NCBI GenBank assembly: GCA_026390555.1
Contig: JAPLFS010000032.1
Span: forward strand, 96,001 to 149,428
Source: Pseudomonadota bacterium
Lineage (GTDB): Bacteria > Bdellovibrionota_C > UBA2361 > OMII01
Length of the DNA stretch: 53,428 nt
Reading direction: 5' to 3'
Below the pieces are notes generated by a model. It was not told where the DNA came from, made no database searches, and was given only the letters and a program-made list of their open reading frames with translations. The position numbers and the translations under genes were made by a program. This document shows, in pieces, positions 34,494-43,899 of this stretch (positions are counted from its first letter, which is position 1; every line of letters starts with the position of its first letter).

Positions 34494-35051
34494 ATGATAC
34501 AAGCACCCGATCAATCCGGCTTCCTCACCACCACCCTTGAGAGCGCCCTCGGCTGGGCCCGCAAGTACTCCCTCTTTTCATATCCCTTCGTAACCGCCTG
34601 CTGCGGAATGGAGTTTATGGCCGTTAATTGCTCGCACTACGACGCCGATAGGTTCGGAGCTGCGCTGCCCCGCTTTACCCCCCGTCAAGCAGACCTACTC
34701 TGGGTGGTTGGCACGGTAAACCACAAGTTGGCCCCTGTGTTGCTGCGGGTATACGAGCAGATGACCGAGCCGAAGTGGGTGATCGCGTTCGGTGCGTGCG
34801 CCTCCTCAGGTGGTTTCTACGATAACTACACTACGGTTGCTGGGATCGATAAGATCCTCCCGGTTGATATGTATATACCCGGCTGTCCACCACGTCCTGA
34901 GACCGTTCTTGATGCGCTGATGCAGCTCCAGAAACAGATTCAGGATTCGAAACAACAGCTCGTCCCATCACAGGGCGGCAGACAGCCACACCCGGAGCTC
35001 CCACCGCTACTTGGGGCTCCGATCGACACCCGTCTTACAAGGCCTGTATAG
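34494..35051 (+). CDS. nuoB: NADH-quinone oxidoreductase subunit B (NuoB/PSST-like), isolated gene
   Basis: The 185-residue protein has all four cysteine ligands of cluster N2: C36 and C37 in TACCGMEF, C102 in FGACASSGG, and C131 in YIPGCPPRPE. It belongs to complex I, where N2 passes electrons to quinone. No other nuo gene is in the window; its neighbours are an acyltransferase and a histidine kinase on the other strand. It could be a displaced component of the main complex I or part of a hydrogenase-like complex, but the N-terminus fits NuoB best. It overlaps the kinase gene 3' end by 17 bp. Confidence 0.88.
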   Translation: MIQAPDQSGFLTTTLESALGWARKYSLFSYPFVTACCGMEFMAVNCSHYDADRFGAALPRFTPRQADLLWVVGTVNHKLAPVLLRVYEQMTEPKWVIAFGACASSGGFYDNYTTVAGIDKILPVDMYIPGCPPRPETVLDALMQLQKQIQDSKQQLVPSQGGRQPHPELPPLLGAPIDTRLTRPV

Positions 35052-36678
35052 CTAGAGATGCGCGCTCTAAAATCTCTGGCGCCAGCCACAGATCAAATTC
35101 ATTCAGATCGAGCGGCTTAAGAAAAAATGCCTCTGCACCGAGCGCTGCTAGGCTGTAAAGTAGATCGTCGCAAGACTCTCCACTCACCACGCCAACCCTG
35201 CGTTTCATCCGGCTCTGCCGCAACGTGCGTAACAAGCGCTCTGCCCCGCCGTCCGGCATATGAGCATCACACAGTATGCGCCAGCTTTCATGCGCTACGA
35301 TCTCTCCCATCGCGCCCTCAACCGAGGTAAAGGATCTCACCGAAACTCCGCGCGTTGCGAGCACCCGCGCTAGCGAAGCGCTCTGGTCTGGACAGTCATC
35401 GATAATAATCAGATTACTAGCATATGAAAGCTTAGAGCCGGAGTTGGCGGCGCGCCCCTTAGATTGCATCCCCACCGTGGCTGCGGAGAAGGCTCCCAGC
35501 CTTCGAAGAGTTACTTCTACGATAGCGCCACCCTGCTCGTTACTTAGCAGCCGCATAGTGCCGCCGCTCTGCTCAACCCGTTGTCTGGATGAGGTAAGGC
35601 CGAGGCCCCACCCAACCGCCGCCGCTATGGTCTCTTGCGCTATGTTCCCCTGTGTTCTTGCTACGAACTGATCAAGTACAGACTTAGGAAATCCGGGGCC
35701 GTTATCCTTAATTGCAATCTGCACATGGCCCGCTTTTACATCCTCTAGAACCTCAATCCTAATAACCCCCTGCTCGGAATGGCGAATAGCGTTACTAAGT
35801 ATATTGGTCAGCACCCGTGCACAGTCGAGCTCTGAGATACAGCACGGTATCGGAGTAGTTGGTGTATCAACCGTTATTGAGAGTGAGCTCTGGCTTAGCT
35901 CCGGACCGAAGCGCCGCACCACCTGCGCGATAACGCTACACAGCTCACTATGGCCCTGCCGCTCCGCGCCTGCATTAAGGGCGTTCGGCGAGCAGCGTGA
36001 AAGCAGCTCCTCTAGGTAGTCGAGCTCGGCTAGCACAACGGGAAGATCCCCCTGAGAGGTGCTGTCTAAGCGAGAATTCTCAGCAACAAGGAGCTTAATA
36101 GCCCCCAGCGGAGCTCTGGCATCGTGCGCTATCGATGAAGCCTCTCGTAGCTGCATTTTAGCTCTATTAAGTGCCGTACTCTGCTCAGCCAAGGTCTGCA
36201 ACACCGGCGCATAGGTAGCGAACCACTCTGATATCGTCCTTCCAATTTGACGCGCATCCTCTACGTGCCCTGCTGTAGCGGAGCTAACAAGACCTATCCA
36301 CAGCGCGGCTTCTCCGGCTACTTCAATTGATGGTGGTAACGGTAGCCGCACTAATATGGAGCTTCTGTAGCGCGCATCTATAAACCTGGCGGAATCCAGG
36401 GCGTGATCCCTAACACGATAGGTAAGCTCTCGCCCGCCCTCCTCAACTAGGAGCCCAAGCAACGTTTCAGTTGGCAGCGCCAATTGCGGCTGCGCTCGTC
36501 CAACCATAGCGGAACCATCCGTGCGTCTGAATATAATAGCAAGTGCTGCGAACTGTTGCGGCACTACATGTCCAAGCTCCCACGCCATCCGTTCAAGCAG
36601 CTGCTCCATAGATGTCGTATTCGTCACGCTACAGTGCGCGAGCGCACGCCCAAGGGCTGCTCCACACCGTTCTATCAT
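35035..36678 (-). CDS. Hybrid histidine kinase with C-terminal receiver
   Basis: The 547-residue protein lacks membrane segments. Residues 1-160 resemble a GAF-like sensor. The DHp box has H185 in SSIAHDARAPLGAIK. The ATPase domain has N292/N296, DNGPGFP (325-331) and GWGLGLTSSRQRV. The receiver (about 422-545) has the acidic pair in IIIDDCPDQ, phospho-acceptor D471 in LCDAHMPDGG and K521 in FFLKPL. The gene overlaps the upstream response regulator gene by ATGA (36675-36678) and ends the Tad operon, so it probably controls pilus assembly or use. It is a cytoplasmic kinase, so its input is likely internal. Confidence 0.9.
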   Translation of the reverse strand: MIERCGAALGRALAHCSVTNTTSMEQLLERMAWELGHVVPQQFAALAIIFRRTDGSAMVGRAQPQLALPTETLLGLLVEEGGRELTYRVRDHALDSARFIDARYRSSILVRLPLPPSIEVAGEAALWIGLVSSATAGHVEDARQIGRTISEWFATYAPVLQTLAEQSTALNRAKMQLREASSIAHDARAPLGAIKLLVAENSRLDSTSQGDLPVVLAELDYLEELLSRCSPNALNAGAERQGHSELCSVIAQVVRRFGPELSQSSLSITVDTPTTPIPCCISELDCARVLTNILSNAIRHSEQGVIRIEVLEDVKAGHVQIAIKDNGPGFPKSVLDQFVARTQGNIAQETIAAAVGWGLGLTSSRQRVEQSGGTMRLLSNEQGGAIVEVTLRRLGAFSAATVGMQSKGRAANSGSKLSYASNLIIIDDCPDQSASLARVLATRGVSVRSFTSVEGAMGEIVAHESWRILCDAHMPDGGAERLLRTLRQSRMKRRVGVVSGESCDDLLYSLAALGAEAFFLKPLDLNEFDLWLAPEILERASLAIQAL

Positions 36679-38012
36679 GCGGCCTCTTGCAATACGCCAC
36701 CCCTGGTTAGTTTCTGGATCTGCGCGCTCAGCACACGCGGGTCCTTGGACTTAGAGAGAAAGGCTGCAGCACCGCTACTAAGCAGACTTAACTCTGCCTC
36801 TACATCCTCATCAGAGGTCAACATTACTACCGGAATAGAAGAGAAGCGCTCATCGCTCTTAACCCGCTGCAGAAAGTCCTTGCCGTTCATTAACGGCATA
36901 TGTAGGTCGCAGATAATAGCTTTGGGACGAAAGGCCGTTGAGCTTGCGAGCTTCTCTAAAGCAACGGAGCCGTTCTCTGCAAAGCAGGGATCGAACCCAT
37001 CCCGTTTAAGCAACCGCTCTATTACCCTACAAAACATGGGATTATCATCTATAACGAGGATCGGTATAGCGACACTCTTTTCAACTACTACGCTCAAAGC
37101 TGGAGCCTCTGCTACTTTTATCGGCACTACTTGCGCCGCACTCCGCGCTAGAGGTGCCGGTAACACGTCCTCTTGCCGCGGGGCAGGAAGTGTCACCTGC
37201 CTCTCATCACTGTTAGCGCCCCAGGAGAGTCTAAAATTTGCAGCGTTTCCAAGTGAGCGGATAAAGACCTCACGTTGCGAGATGGCCTTAGTTGTTCCCT
37301 CCTGCAGATGTAGATGACGCAGGAGGTGTTGGAGCGCTTCGCGATTAATTGAACCTACCCCTGTTTTCCCCTGCGGAGTTGTAAATTGATAGCGCGTTTT
37401 CTCGTCGTTAGTTATTAACTCTACTGCTTGCGCGCCGTGCAGCGCCGCTTCGCGCACCAGGATCTCTATCACCTTGGCGCTGATCTCATCCTGCTTCTTG
37501 CTGGACATAAAGTCTGCGTTCGCCTCACCCTCAGCGATGACCCGCTCGGCAGCATCGAGCGCCTTAGCGATCTCGGACCAGGGTGCAATTGAGATCTCCT
37601 GAGAACCATCATAGAGCGCTAACGCGCGCACCTCCGCTGGATCTACCGCCACAAAGCGCGCTGCCGCAGATTGCTCTATAACAACACTTACGCCCGCTTT
37701 GCGTAAGGCCGCAAGGATGGCGCGCGCCTCCGTTCCAAAGCCAGTCAGATCTGGCGCAACAACGTGCTCCTCAAACTCAAGCCCCATCTCACGCGCCGCT
37801 GCGCCTATAAACTCACGCTCGCTAACTCCAACCCAGGCCGCTGCAAGTACTCCCCACTGCCTTCTATCGTGCGAGGACGCAACTACTTCGCGCATAACTG
37901 AGCCGGAAACTAGGCTTCGCATGGCCTTAACAAGGGATGGCAGCCGTTTAGTATCCTCGCTCTTTTTTCCTCTCAGCCGCACGTTCTTAAACGCTGTCAG
38001 GATACGCTTCAT
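36675..38012 (-). CDS. Response regulator with an N-terminal region resembling the GspE/PilB amino terminus
   Basis: The 445-residue protein ends in a receiver domain (about 315-440) with IDDN acidic residues, phospho-acceptor D369 in ICDLHMPLMNG and a Lys in FLSKSK. Residues about 25-130 resemble the T2SSE_N domain of secretion ATPases (AWVGVSEREFIGAAAREMGLEF). Residues about 170-255 resemble the PilB/GspE N2 domain (VIEILVREAALHGAQAVELI...). No Walker A or B is present, so it is not an ATPase. It may bind Tad machinery in a phosphorylation-dependent way. Coupled to TadE-like (ATGA, 38009-38012) and kinase genes. Confidence 0.72.
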   Translation of the reverse strand: MKRILTAFKNVRLRGKKSEDTKRLPSLVKAMRSLVSGSVMREVVASSHDRRQWGVLAAAWVGVSEREFIGAAAREMGLEFEEHVVAPDLTGFGTEARAILAALRKAGVSVVIEQSAAARFVAVDPAEVRALALYDGSQEISIAPWSEIAKALDAAERVIAEGEANADFMSSKKQDEISAKVIEILVREAALHGAQAVELITNDEKTRYQFTTPQGKTGVGSINREALQHLLRHLHLQEGTTKAISQREVFIRSLGNAANFRLSWGANSDERQVTLPAPRQEDVLPAPLARSAAQVVPIKVAEAPALSVVVEKSVAIPILVIDDNPMFCRVIERLLKRDGFDPCFAENGSVALEKLASSTAFRPKAIICDLHMPLMNGKDFLQRVKSDERFSSIPVVMLTSDEDVEAELSLLSSGAAAFLSKSKDPRVLSAQIQKLTRGGVLQEAA

Positions 38013-38623
38013 AGGGTTACCTCTCTTCGTGGAAAAGACACATGTGCAAATTCGATCTGCTGTTTTTCAAATAAGGTATGAACGTGTGAGAATTCTCCTC
38101 CGATCGCAACACCTATCAACACGATACGCTCTACGTAGCCTGCGCTCAGATTAGAGCCTTCAATCGGCACTCCGATACGACCCTTTAGCGCTTGAGTAAG
38201 CATCCCGTTAAGAACATCCGTTAGAGCTATAGCTCCCTGTGATTGGCACGATTCGAGTTCCCGGGTTCCTACCAATCCTGTGTCAGCCCGCACCCCATAT
38301 ACCCAGTAACAGGCGCGCGATGAGATCTGTTCGGCGTGAAAGACGTTCGCCCTGGCCTCTGCTCTTCCGCTTACGGCCATCGTTGTAACGATCCGTTCAA
38401 GCTCAACGTTATCAACATTAAAACTTCCGCCGCTCCCATCAGAGACCCAGCGTAGCCCCGGCGCAGCGCTCTCTCTCAGGAGCGCCTCGGGTAGGATGCT
38501 TACGATCCTCTGATCGTGCACAAAGATGCCGAGTGAGGCGGCAAAAATAAAGCAGGGCAGCAGGACGCTGCTCCACACAGCCGCTTCCAGTACCGCTATT
38601 CCGTTTTCAGATCTGAGCCGCAT
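38009..38623 (-). CDS. TadE-like minor pseudopilin
   Basis: The 204-residue protein has a short charged leader, ENG, then IAVLEAAVWSSVLLPCFIFAA. A cut after G8 leaves Glu at position +5, as in class III (Tad) prepilins. One membrane helix is followed by a periplasmic domain with two cysteines that could pair (RACYWVYG, ESCQSQ). TadE and TadF proteins are minor pilins. The gene is 12 bp from the TadG-like gene. Confidence 0.72.
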   Translation of the reverse strand: MRLRSENGIAVLEAAVWSSVLLPCFIFAASLGIFVHDQRIVSILPEALLRESAAPGLRWVSDGSGGSFNVDNVELERIVTTMAVSGRAEARANVFHAEQISSRACYWVYGVRADTGLVGTRELESCQSQGAIALTDVLNGMLTQALKGRIGVPIEGSNLSAGYVERIVLIGVAIGGEFSHVHTLFEKQQIEFAHVSFPRREVTL

Positions 38624-38635
38624 GCTCTACACACC

Positions 38636-39685
38636 TTAAAATACAAGTACAGTTTTCTCACCAATTCGGCCTACAACGGCCGCCATAAGTAGCGGGCCTG
38701 CTATCTCCTGGGTGGTGGTCGTTATTGATCTTAGTGCTACCCCATAAGCTTCCTGACCCGGTACAACTGACACATCTGGCGTCTGCTCCATTCCATCGGA
38801 GTCAATCAGGAGATGAATTCCTATAACCTTGGCCAGCATCCCTCTTAGTTTTTCGTCGAGGACCGTAAAGATGGTGCGCGCATGCGCATAGCTCGCCGGA
38901 TTGCCCCCCTGTTGAATGAACACAACCGCTCTCGCTTCGGCTGTAATTGAAAAAAGCGTAGCGCGCGCCGCCTCAACAACCCCATGTGCAACCTCTTCCG
39001 AAAGATAACTTGCTGCGCTGCCGGACAAGCTCGCCGTATCAAAGGGAAGATCTGCGTTACGATCCCTACAATGCTTTAAAAAGTCTCCACTCCATGCCGG
39101 GTCCAAGACCTGCACCGCATACGCATCCCCCGGCACAACTGCAACGCTTACCTGTTTTGAGCCCGCAGCTAGAAGACTCTGGGTTAGGGCGTCAACGAAG
39201 GTTTGCAAAGCCTTTAGCTTAGCATCGCTACATCCCTCAGCAGCATCGAGCACCGTTCGATCGAGAACGATTAGCGTCGCCGAGTCCACCTTGCGTACCC
39301 GTGCGCTAACACGAACCGGTAGAACAGTAAATTTTTTGCCACTTAACCTTTCAAATAGCTCGCCAAATATCCCGCGGTATCTGGCCTCTACCCTCGTCTG
39401 GCTCTGTAGTACGGTCTTTGTGGTAGTAACCTTCTCTATCTCAACGAAGTTACTTAATCGATTGAGGTGCGTTCGTATCATCCCTTGAGTATCGCTCGCT
39501 GATAAGCGCTTGGTGAGGCTGGCCCTGGTGTCGTTATCGACGACCTGTTGAATATCATCATGCACACCGAAGAATTGGGTCAGCTCTATACCAAGGCACG
39601 AGAATAATAATAGGAGTGGAAGTACTACCACTATAAATAGGAGCGAGACCGAGCCCCTGTTGTTACTGTTGTTGCTGCGCGACAT
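38636..39685 (-). CDS. TadG-like pilus assembly protein
   Basis: The 349-residue protein has an N-terminal membrane segment (GSVSLLFIVVVLPLLLLFSCL) of TadE/G type followed by a large periplasmic domain with a vWA-like beginning (SATLIVLDRTVLDAAEG) and later VVFIQQGGNPAS. Tad loci usually carry a TadG with this topology, thought to anchor the pilus. Its start overlaps the 3' end of tadC by 23 bp, so they are coupled. Confidence 0.72.
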   Translation of the reverse strand: MSRSNNSNNRGSVSLLFIVVVLPLLLLFSCLGIELTQFFGVHDDIQQVVDNDTRASLTKRLSASDTQGMIRTHLNRLSNFVEIEKVTTTKTVLQSQTRVEARYRGIFGELFERLSGKKFTVLPVRVSARVRKVDSATLIVLDRTVLDAAEGCSDAKLKALQTFVDALTQSLLAAGSKQVSVAVVPGDAYAVQVLDPAWSGDFLKHCRDRNADLPFDTASLSGSAASYLSEEVAHGVVEAARATLFSITAEARAVVFIQQGGNPASYAHARTIFTVLDEKLRGMLAKVIGIHLLIDSDGMEQTPDVSVVPGQEAYGVALRSITTTTQEIAGPLLMAAVVGRIGEKTVLVF

Positions 39686-40484
39686 GGGCCACCCTCGCTG
39701 TAATAGACCCGACCTGCATAAGGGGCACCGTTAAAAAGCATACGATCAGCCCAGCAAAGGTCAGCACTAAGGGTAGGACCGCCTTAACCGGCAACTTCGC
39801 TATCTGCTCCTCTATTGATTCCTGATACTGCACCTGCGTGGCGTCACTGAGCTCTCTAAGGGGTCGCACGATCTCGCCCCCCTGCCTGTAGGCAAGCCCT
39901 AGATGAACGAAGGCGTGTCGCAAGGAGGGGCTCAGCGCCTGCCCTGAGACGGTAGAAAATGCGTCTTCAACCGGCATTCCAGCATCGGAGAGCTCTACTA
40001 CCTGCGCCATAAGCATTGAAACAGGATCGCTGCTCTGGCGACTAGCCTCAGCCAGAGCCGGTATAACGTCGAGACCTGCTCCAACCGCCATTACAACCCG
40101 CTCCATCGCGGTCGGAAGATGAAACTCAATTCGTCTGATCTGTTTTTCACGCTGGCCCTGTGCGCGCACCCTAAAGAACATCTCGCCGGCTAGTGCTCCA
40201 AGCGCTACGTAGAGCAGCTCTGCAATACCAGAATTAGCGCCGATCAGTAGGCGCCCAGTAATAAATATACAAGCCCCAACCACCCAAGCATAGTAGCGCT
40301 TAGCGGGGTATTTTGTTTGCGTTGTATGGGGCGGCCTGCGCTTAGCGACTACTGGCTTGGCTTCAGATAGTAACTCGGTAGCGATCCCTTGCGTTATGGC
40401 TATTCGATAAGACCAGGCACAAAGCAACGCGCCCGATACGATTACGAGCAAACAGAACCAGAATGAAATAGTCTGTGGAATCAT
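39663..40484 (-). CDS. tadC: Tad inner-membrane protein TadC (T2SF domain)
   Basis: The 273-residue protein has membrane segments at the N-terminus, around residues 75-105 and at the C-terminus (LPLVLTFAGLIVCFLTVPLMQ). A T2SF/GspF cytoplasmic core lies between them (HLPTAMERVVMAVGAGLDVIPALAEA...FVHLGLAYRQGGEIVRPLRELSD). It pairs with TadB to form the platform that the TadA ATPase drives. It starts one base after the tadB stop. Confidence 0.88.
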   Translation of the reverse strand: MIPQTISFWFCLLVIVSGALLCAWSYRIAITQGIATELLSEAKPVVAKRRPPHTTQTKYPAKRYYAWVVGACIFITGRLLIGANSGIAELLYVALGALAGEMFFRVRAQGQREKQIRRIEFHLPTAMERVVMAVGAGLDVIPALAEASRQSSDPVSMLMAQVVELSDAGMPVEDAFSTVSGQALSPSLRHAFVHLGLAYRQGGEIVRPLRELSDATQVQYQESIEEQIAKLPVKAVLPLVLTFAGLIVCFLTVPLMQVGSITARVAHVAQQQQ

Positions 40485-41318
40485 TTATAGCTTCTCTTCT
40501 TTGCCCATAGACATCATCCAGACTACGCCCAGAGAGATTAAACACACGCCGCCAATCATTAACTTACTACCAATTGGATGCGCCCACGCTATGGTAATCC
40601 CAGCTCCGTTCATCACCGCTTGAATACCGCCTATAGCGGTTGCGCAGAATGCTATGCCGATCGCGGACATGCGGTGCATAGCGAGTGCCGCGCGCGTTTT
40701 TCTTCGAAACGATTGGCGCTGGCGCACGACTCTGACGATACGGTGCAGCGGATCAGCTAACGATGTACCGTGCCGCCTAGAGAGTGTCAGGCACCGTTTA
40801 AAGAGCTCCAGATCTGGATTTGCGATACTACTCATAAGGTCTCGCACCAGAACCTCTTCATCTGCTCCGGCGACAAGATCCCTGTTAAAGCGTCCTAATT
40901 CACGCGCTATGGTCGAGGTTGGCGGAAAGAACTCCTCTGCAGCCGCGAGCGCTGAAAGGGGATCTATACCTGCCCGCACCGAGGATGCCACAGAGGTTAA
41001 GAGTGCGGGCAGGTCTCGCTCTAACTCATCCGACCGTTGTCGAGCTCTGCGTCTGACCGCCATTACGATCGCTAAGCATCCGGTGATAAGCGCAGGAACA
41101 CTGCTGAGCCACCCTATAAACAGACCACAGATAACGGCGCCGATTACAACTACGCCGCAGTAGCGAAGAATTAGCGCAGGCTGCATATCTGCCTGCGCTA
41201 AGATGCGCGCATAAGAGCTCCGAGCACTCGGGCGCAGCGTGACCTGCGGCTCCCTGCGATAACTCCCGAAGGAGCTTACAAGGGTTTGTATGATGGAGCG
41301 GTCTCGAGATCTTAGCAC
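40485..41318 (-). CDS. tadB: Tad inner-membrane protein TadB (T2SF domain)
   Basis: The 277-residue protein has two early membrane segments (about 45-85), a GspF-type core (DLPALLTSVASSVRAGIDPLSALAAA...LSRRHGTSLADPLHRIV) and two C-terminal segments. The order tadA-tadB-tadC is the standard Tad arrangement. The gap to tadA is 10 bp. Confidence 0.88.
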   Translation of the reverse strand: MLRSRDRSIIQTLVSSFGSYRREPQVTLRPSARSSYARILAQADMQPALILRYCGVVVIGAVICGLFIGWLSSVPALITGCLAIVMAVRRRARQRSDELERDLPALLTSVASSVRAGIDPLSALAAAEEFFPPTSTIARELGRFNRDLVAGADEEVLVRDLMSSIANPDLELFKRCLTLSRRHGTSLADPLHRIVRVVRQRQSFRRKTRAALAMHRMSAIGIAFCATAIGGIQAVMNGAGITIAWAHPIGSKLMIGGVCLISLGVVWMMSMGKEEKL

Positions 41319-41328
41319 TGCTTACTCA

Positions 41329-42654
41329 TTACCTCTTTAAAGATTTCGCCGCCTCACGGTATGAAACCTCAACCGGTAGATCGAGCGTTTCACCGAGGGA
41401 GGAAAAGACAAAATTAAATGGGGGCTTCTCAAGCTTATCCCTAAAGGCGCTAATTCTACCTGCAACCACCCATGCTGGCTGTCCGTTTATAATCCTGTAG
41501 GCAAAGATCTCCCGTTGTCGCAGAACCCCATCGGCAACGGGGCCGAGTTCACGCACTTCTACGATGCGGCGTTGGCCGGTGGCCCTGCAAACGTCTACGA
41601 CAACAACGATCTGCACCGCCGTAACTACCTGCGCTCCCAGTAGCGCTCTGTCTGCGCTACGTTGTGCGCGCGCTAGAAAGAGCTCAAGACGGGTAACAGC
41701 ATCGAGCGCGCTACGCCCGTGTAACGTTGAGAGTCCGGAGTGACCGGAAGCGCATACGTCCACGAACGCTTCAGCCGCCTCTGAATCACGGATCTCACCA
41801 AATATAATGCGGTTCATCGCCATACGCATGCCGGCGCGAATACATTGCGCGGGAGAGACCCGGCCGGTGCCCTCAAGATTCTCTTCGCGGGTGGTCATGT
41901 AACGCACATGCGGATGATCTAGTCTGATCTCAGGGGTGTCCTCAATTACAAGTACAGACTCATCGTGTGGAATCGTAGCTGCAAGCGCTCGTGCTAGGGT
42001 GGTCTTGCCGGTGCCCACCTCCCCTACCACCAGGATCGTTCGTCCGATCCCTATAATGGCCGCCAGATAATCCATAACCGGTTGCGGAGCGAGTCCGGCC
42101 TGCACCAGGTCATTAACGCTAACGGAGGTAAACCTATTAATTCGAATCGTAAGATATGGACCCTCCTCGCATAGCGAGCGATGCACAGCGTGTATCCGCA
42201 CTAGGGAGCCCACCATGCCGTCTGCTATCGGTTGCTTAGTTGAGTAGGAAGTTCCGGCTCGATGCAGCAGCTTTTCAACGTACGCTTCGTATGCCCGCTG
42301 ATCGGAGAATCTTAGCTGGGTGCGAATGCTGCGCCGTCCCTGCTGAACAGCTATCTTGCTGCAACTTGAGATAATAATATCAGAGATCCGGGGGTCATCT
42401 ATTAGGGGCTGTAGGATACCGAAGGTACGAACATCCCCCTCAAGGTGCGTCAGAACCTCATCACGCTCAAAACTTGATAGCTCAATGCCGATGCGCGCAG
42501 CTACCTCGGAGACATTTGCAGCGAGATCGATCGCTGCATCCCCATCCCGTTGCCATGCAGTGGCTCGGCGCACCTCGCTTAATACGTGCGAGAGCACCGG
42601 AGAAAGCGCTGGGGTGCTTGGTGCCTGCGCATCGCCTGGCATACTCATACTCAC
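41329..42654 (-). CDS. tadA: Tad pilus assembly ATPase TadA/CpaF
   Basis: The 441-residue secretion ATPase has Walker A GEVGTGKTT (211-219), the Asp box VLVIEDTPEI, the Walker B-type region NRIIFGEIRDSEAAE, and a His box region (SGHSGLSTLHG). An N-terminal region of about 150 residues matches CpaF, including ISDIIIS. It powers Flp pilus extension or retraction. The start is coupled to cpaB (ATGA, 42651-42654). Confidence 0.95.
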   Translation of the reverse strand: MSMSMPGDAQAPSTPALSPVLSHVLSEVRRATAWQRDGDAAIDLAANVSEVAARIGIELSSFERDEVLTHLEGDVRTFGILQPLIDDPRISDIIISSCSKIAVQQGRRSIRTQLRFSDQRAYEAYVEKLLHRAGTSYSTKQPIADGMVGSLVRIHAVHRSLCEEGPYLTIRINRFTSVSVNDLVQAGLAPQPVMDYLAAIIGIGRTILVVGEVGTGKTTLARALAATIPHDESVLVIEDTPEIRLDHPHVRYMTTREENLEGTGRVSPAQCIRAGMRMAMNRIIFGEIRDSEAAEAFVDVCASGHSGLSTLHGRSALDAVTRLELFLARAQRSADRALLGAQVVTAVQIVVVVDVCRATGQRRIVEVRELGPVADGVLRQREIFAYRIINGQPAWVVAGRISAFRDKLEKPPFNFVFSSLGETLDLPVEVSYREAAKSLKR

Positions 42655-43544
42655 CTATGCCCCTGTCCGAGCAGAAATCCGGCCGGCAACTCATCTGCAG
42701 GCAGCCAACTTCCGTTAATCAGTGCAAAGCGGCGCGCATCATCCCCCTCTCCAACTAAAACAACTCCCTGAACCTTCAGGTTCTCGTTAGCGGCGCCTGG
42801 TTCCTCCAGGTCCTCTGAGGAGAAGTGTGTATCACGCCAGCTCCCTGAGTCGCGGTTACTGCGCAGAGCGAAGGCGATCTTACCCATCGGCACGGCGGTG
42901 TTGATTGCAAGACACTGCTCCTGAGTAACGAGCAACGTTACAGTGCTCGGTATGGGCGCGGTTCCAGAGGCATCCATGGGTGCTAGCGAGCGCTCGGCCG
43001 ATATAACCTTAACCTGCTCGGCAACAACTGTAGTGCGATTTTTTTCGATCAATAGCACATCGACAACCGAGCCGCTGCGAGCCCAACCCTCGACCGCCGC
43101 CGTTGCATCAACTCGCACCGTCATGGCTCGCATCCCGGGCGGAATGCGCCCAATAACGGGATTCGTAGCCTCATCGGTTGAGCCGATGTTTTCGCTTAGG
43201 ATCGGCAGCCCGCCTGGAAGCGCCACAAGAGCAACGCTATCCTTAATATCATCTAGCTTGCGCACAGCTCCGCGTGGCAACTGGTGCTCCGGATATTTCT
43301 CAAACCTGATAGCAACATCGCGCATAAATATGCCTGCCGGTACCGGGCGCTCCGGTACCGGCACCTCCACGACATTAAACTCAGGCACAAAGGCGCGTGG
43401 CCGCTCGTCCCTCAACTCAGATGATTGTCCCCTGCCTGCTACAAAGGCAGCACCGACCAGGCCAGCTCCGAATACAACGAAGCCAAGCACCGTTCCGGCA
43501 GCTGAATAGCGCCGCAAGTCTGAGCGAGATACACGAGCAACCAC
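42651..43544 (-). CDS. cpaB: Flp pilus assembly protein CpaB/RcpC
   Basis: The 297-residue protein has one N-terminal membrane segment (GTVLGFVVFGAGLVGAAFVAG), then a SAF-like domain (VPVPERPVPAGIFMRDVAIRFE...LPRGAVRKL) and a RcpC domain (MRAMTVRVDATAAVEGWARSGSVVDVLLI). CpaB is thought to gate or stabilise the secretin, whose gene is not in this window. Confidence 0.9.
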   Translation of the reverse strand: MVARVSRSDLRRYSAAGTVLGFVVFGAGLVGAAFVAGRGQSSELRDERPRAFVPEFNVVEVPVPERPVPAGIFMRDVAIRFEKYPEHQLPRGAVRKLDDIKDSVALVALPGGLPILSENIGSTDEATNPVIGRIPPGMRAMTVRVDATAAVEGWARSGSVVDVLLIEKNRTTVVAEQVKVISAERSLAPMDASGTAPIPSTVTLLVTQEQCLAINTAVPMGKIAFALRSNRDSGSWRDTHFSSEDLEEPGAANENLKVQGVVLVGEGDDARRFALINGSWLPADELPAGFLLGQGHR

Positions 43545-43578
43545 GATCTACCTCCTGAGTTTAAGACTAGAGTTAAGA

Positions 43579-43803
43579 CTACTGCACTACCTCGCCAGCT
43601 CTGGTCGTCGCCCAACCACCAACGGCGGTAAGCAGCGTATTAAGATTGCCTCCGAGAGCGCTTAGCGAGGTCCACAAAATGCCTGTGATAATGGCCGCAC
43701 CAGCACAATACTCAAGCAACGTGTAACCACGCTCCTGATTTACCTTTACCTGTGCCGCTACTAGTACCTTTAACATCGCCGTTGCAATTGCCTTTACCAT
43801 CAT
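43579..43803 (-). CDS. flp: Flp-type major pilin
   Basis: The 74-residue protein has the class III prepilin layout: a leader ending QERG (G26), then YTLLEYCAGAAIITGILW. Glu at +5 and Tyr at +6 give the Flp EY motif. A single hydrophobic helix and a short tail follow. Two ATGs are adjacent (43803 and 43800); the second has the better distance to the gggag site. The prepilin peptidase needed to process it is not in the window. Confidence 0.85.
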   Translation of the reverse strand: MMVKAIATAMLKVLVAAQVKVNQERGYTLLEYCAGAAIITGILWTSLSALGGNLNTLLTAVGGWATTRAGEVVQ

Positions 43804-43899
43804 TTACTCCCTAGTCGTGGGCACCCCGAACGTGCGCAATTATATTAAGTATCTCTCCTAACGCCCAACACCAGAAACGCCGCGCTTAATGCGCAGCAG

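Noticed and set aside
42943-43509. 188-codon plus-strand ORF antisense to cpaB
   Set aside because: Fully inside cpaB on the other strand, with low-complexity Ser/Thr-rich composition; a shadow frame.
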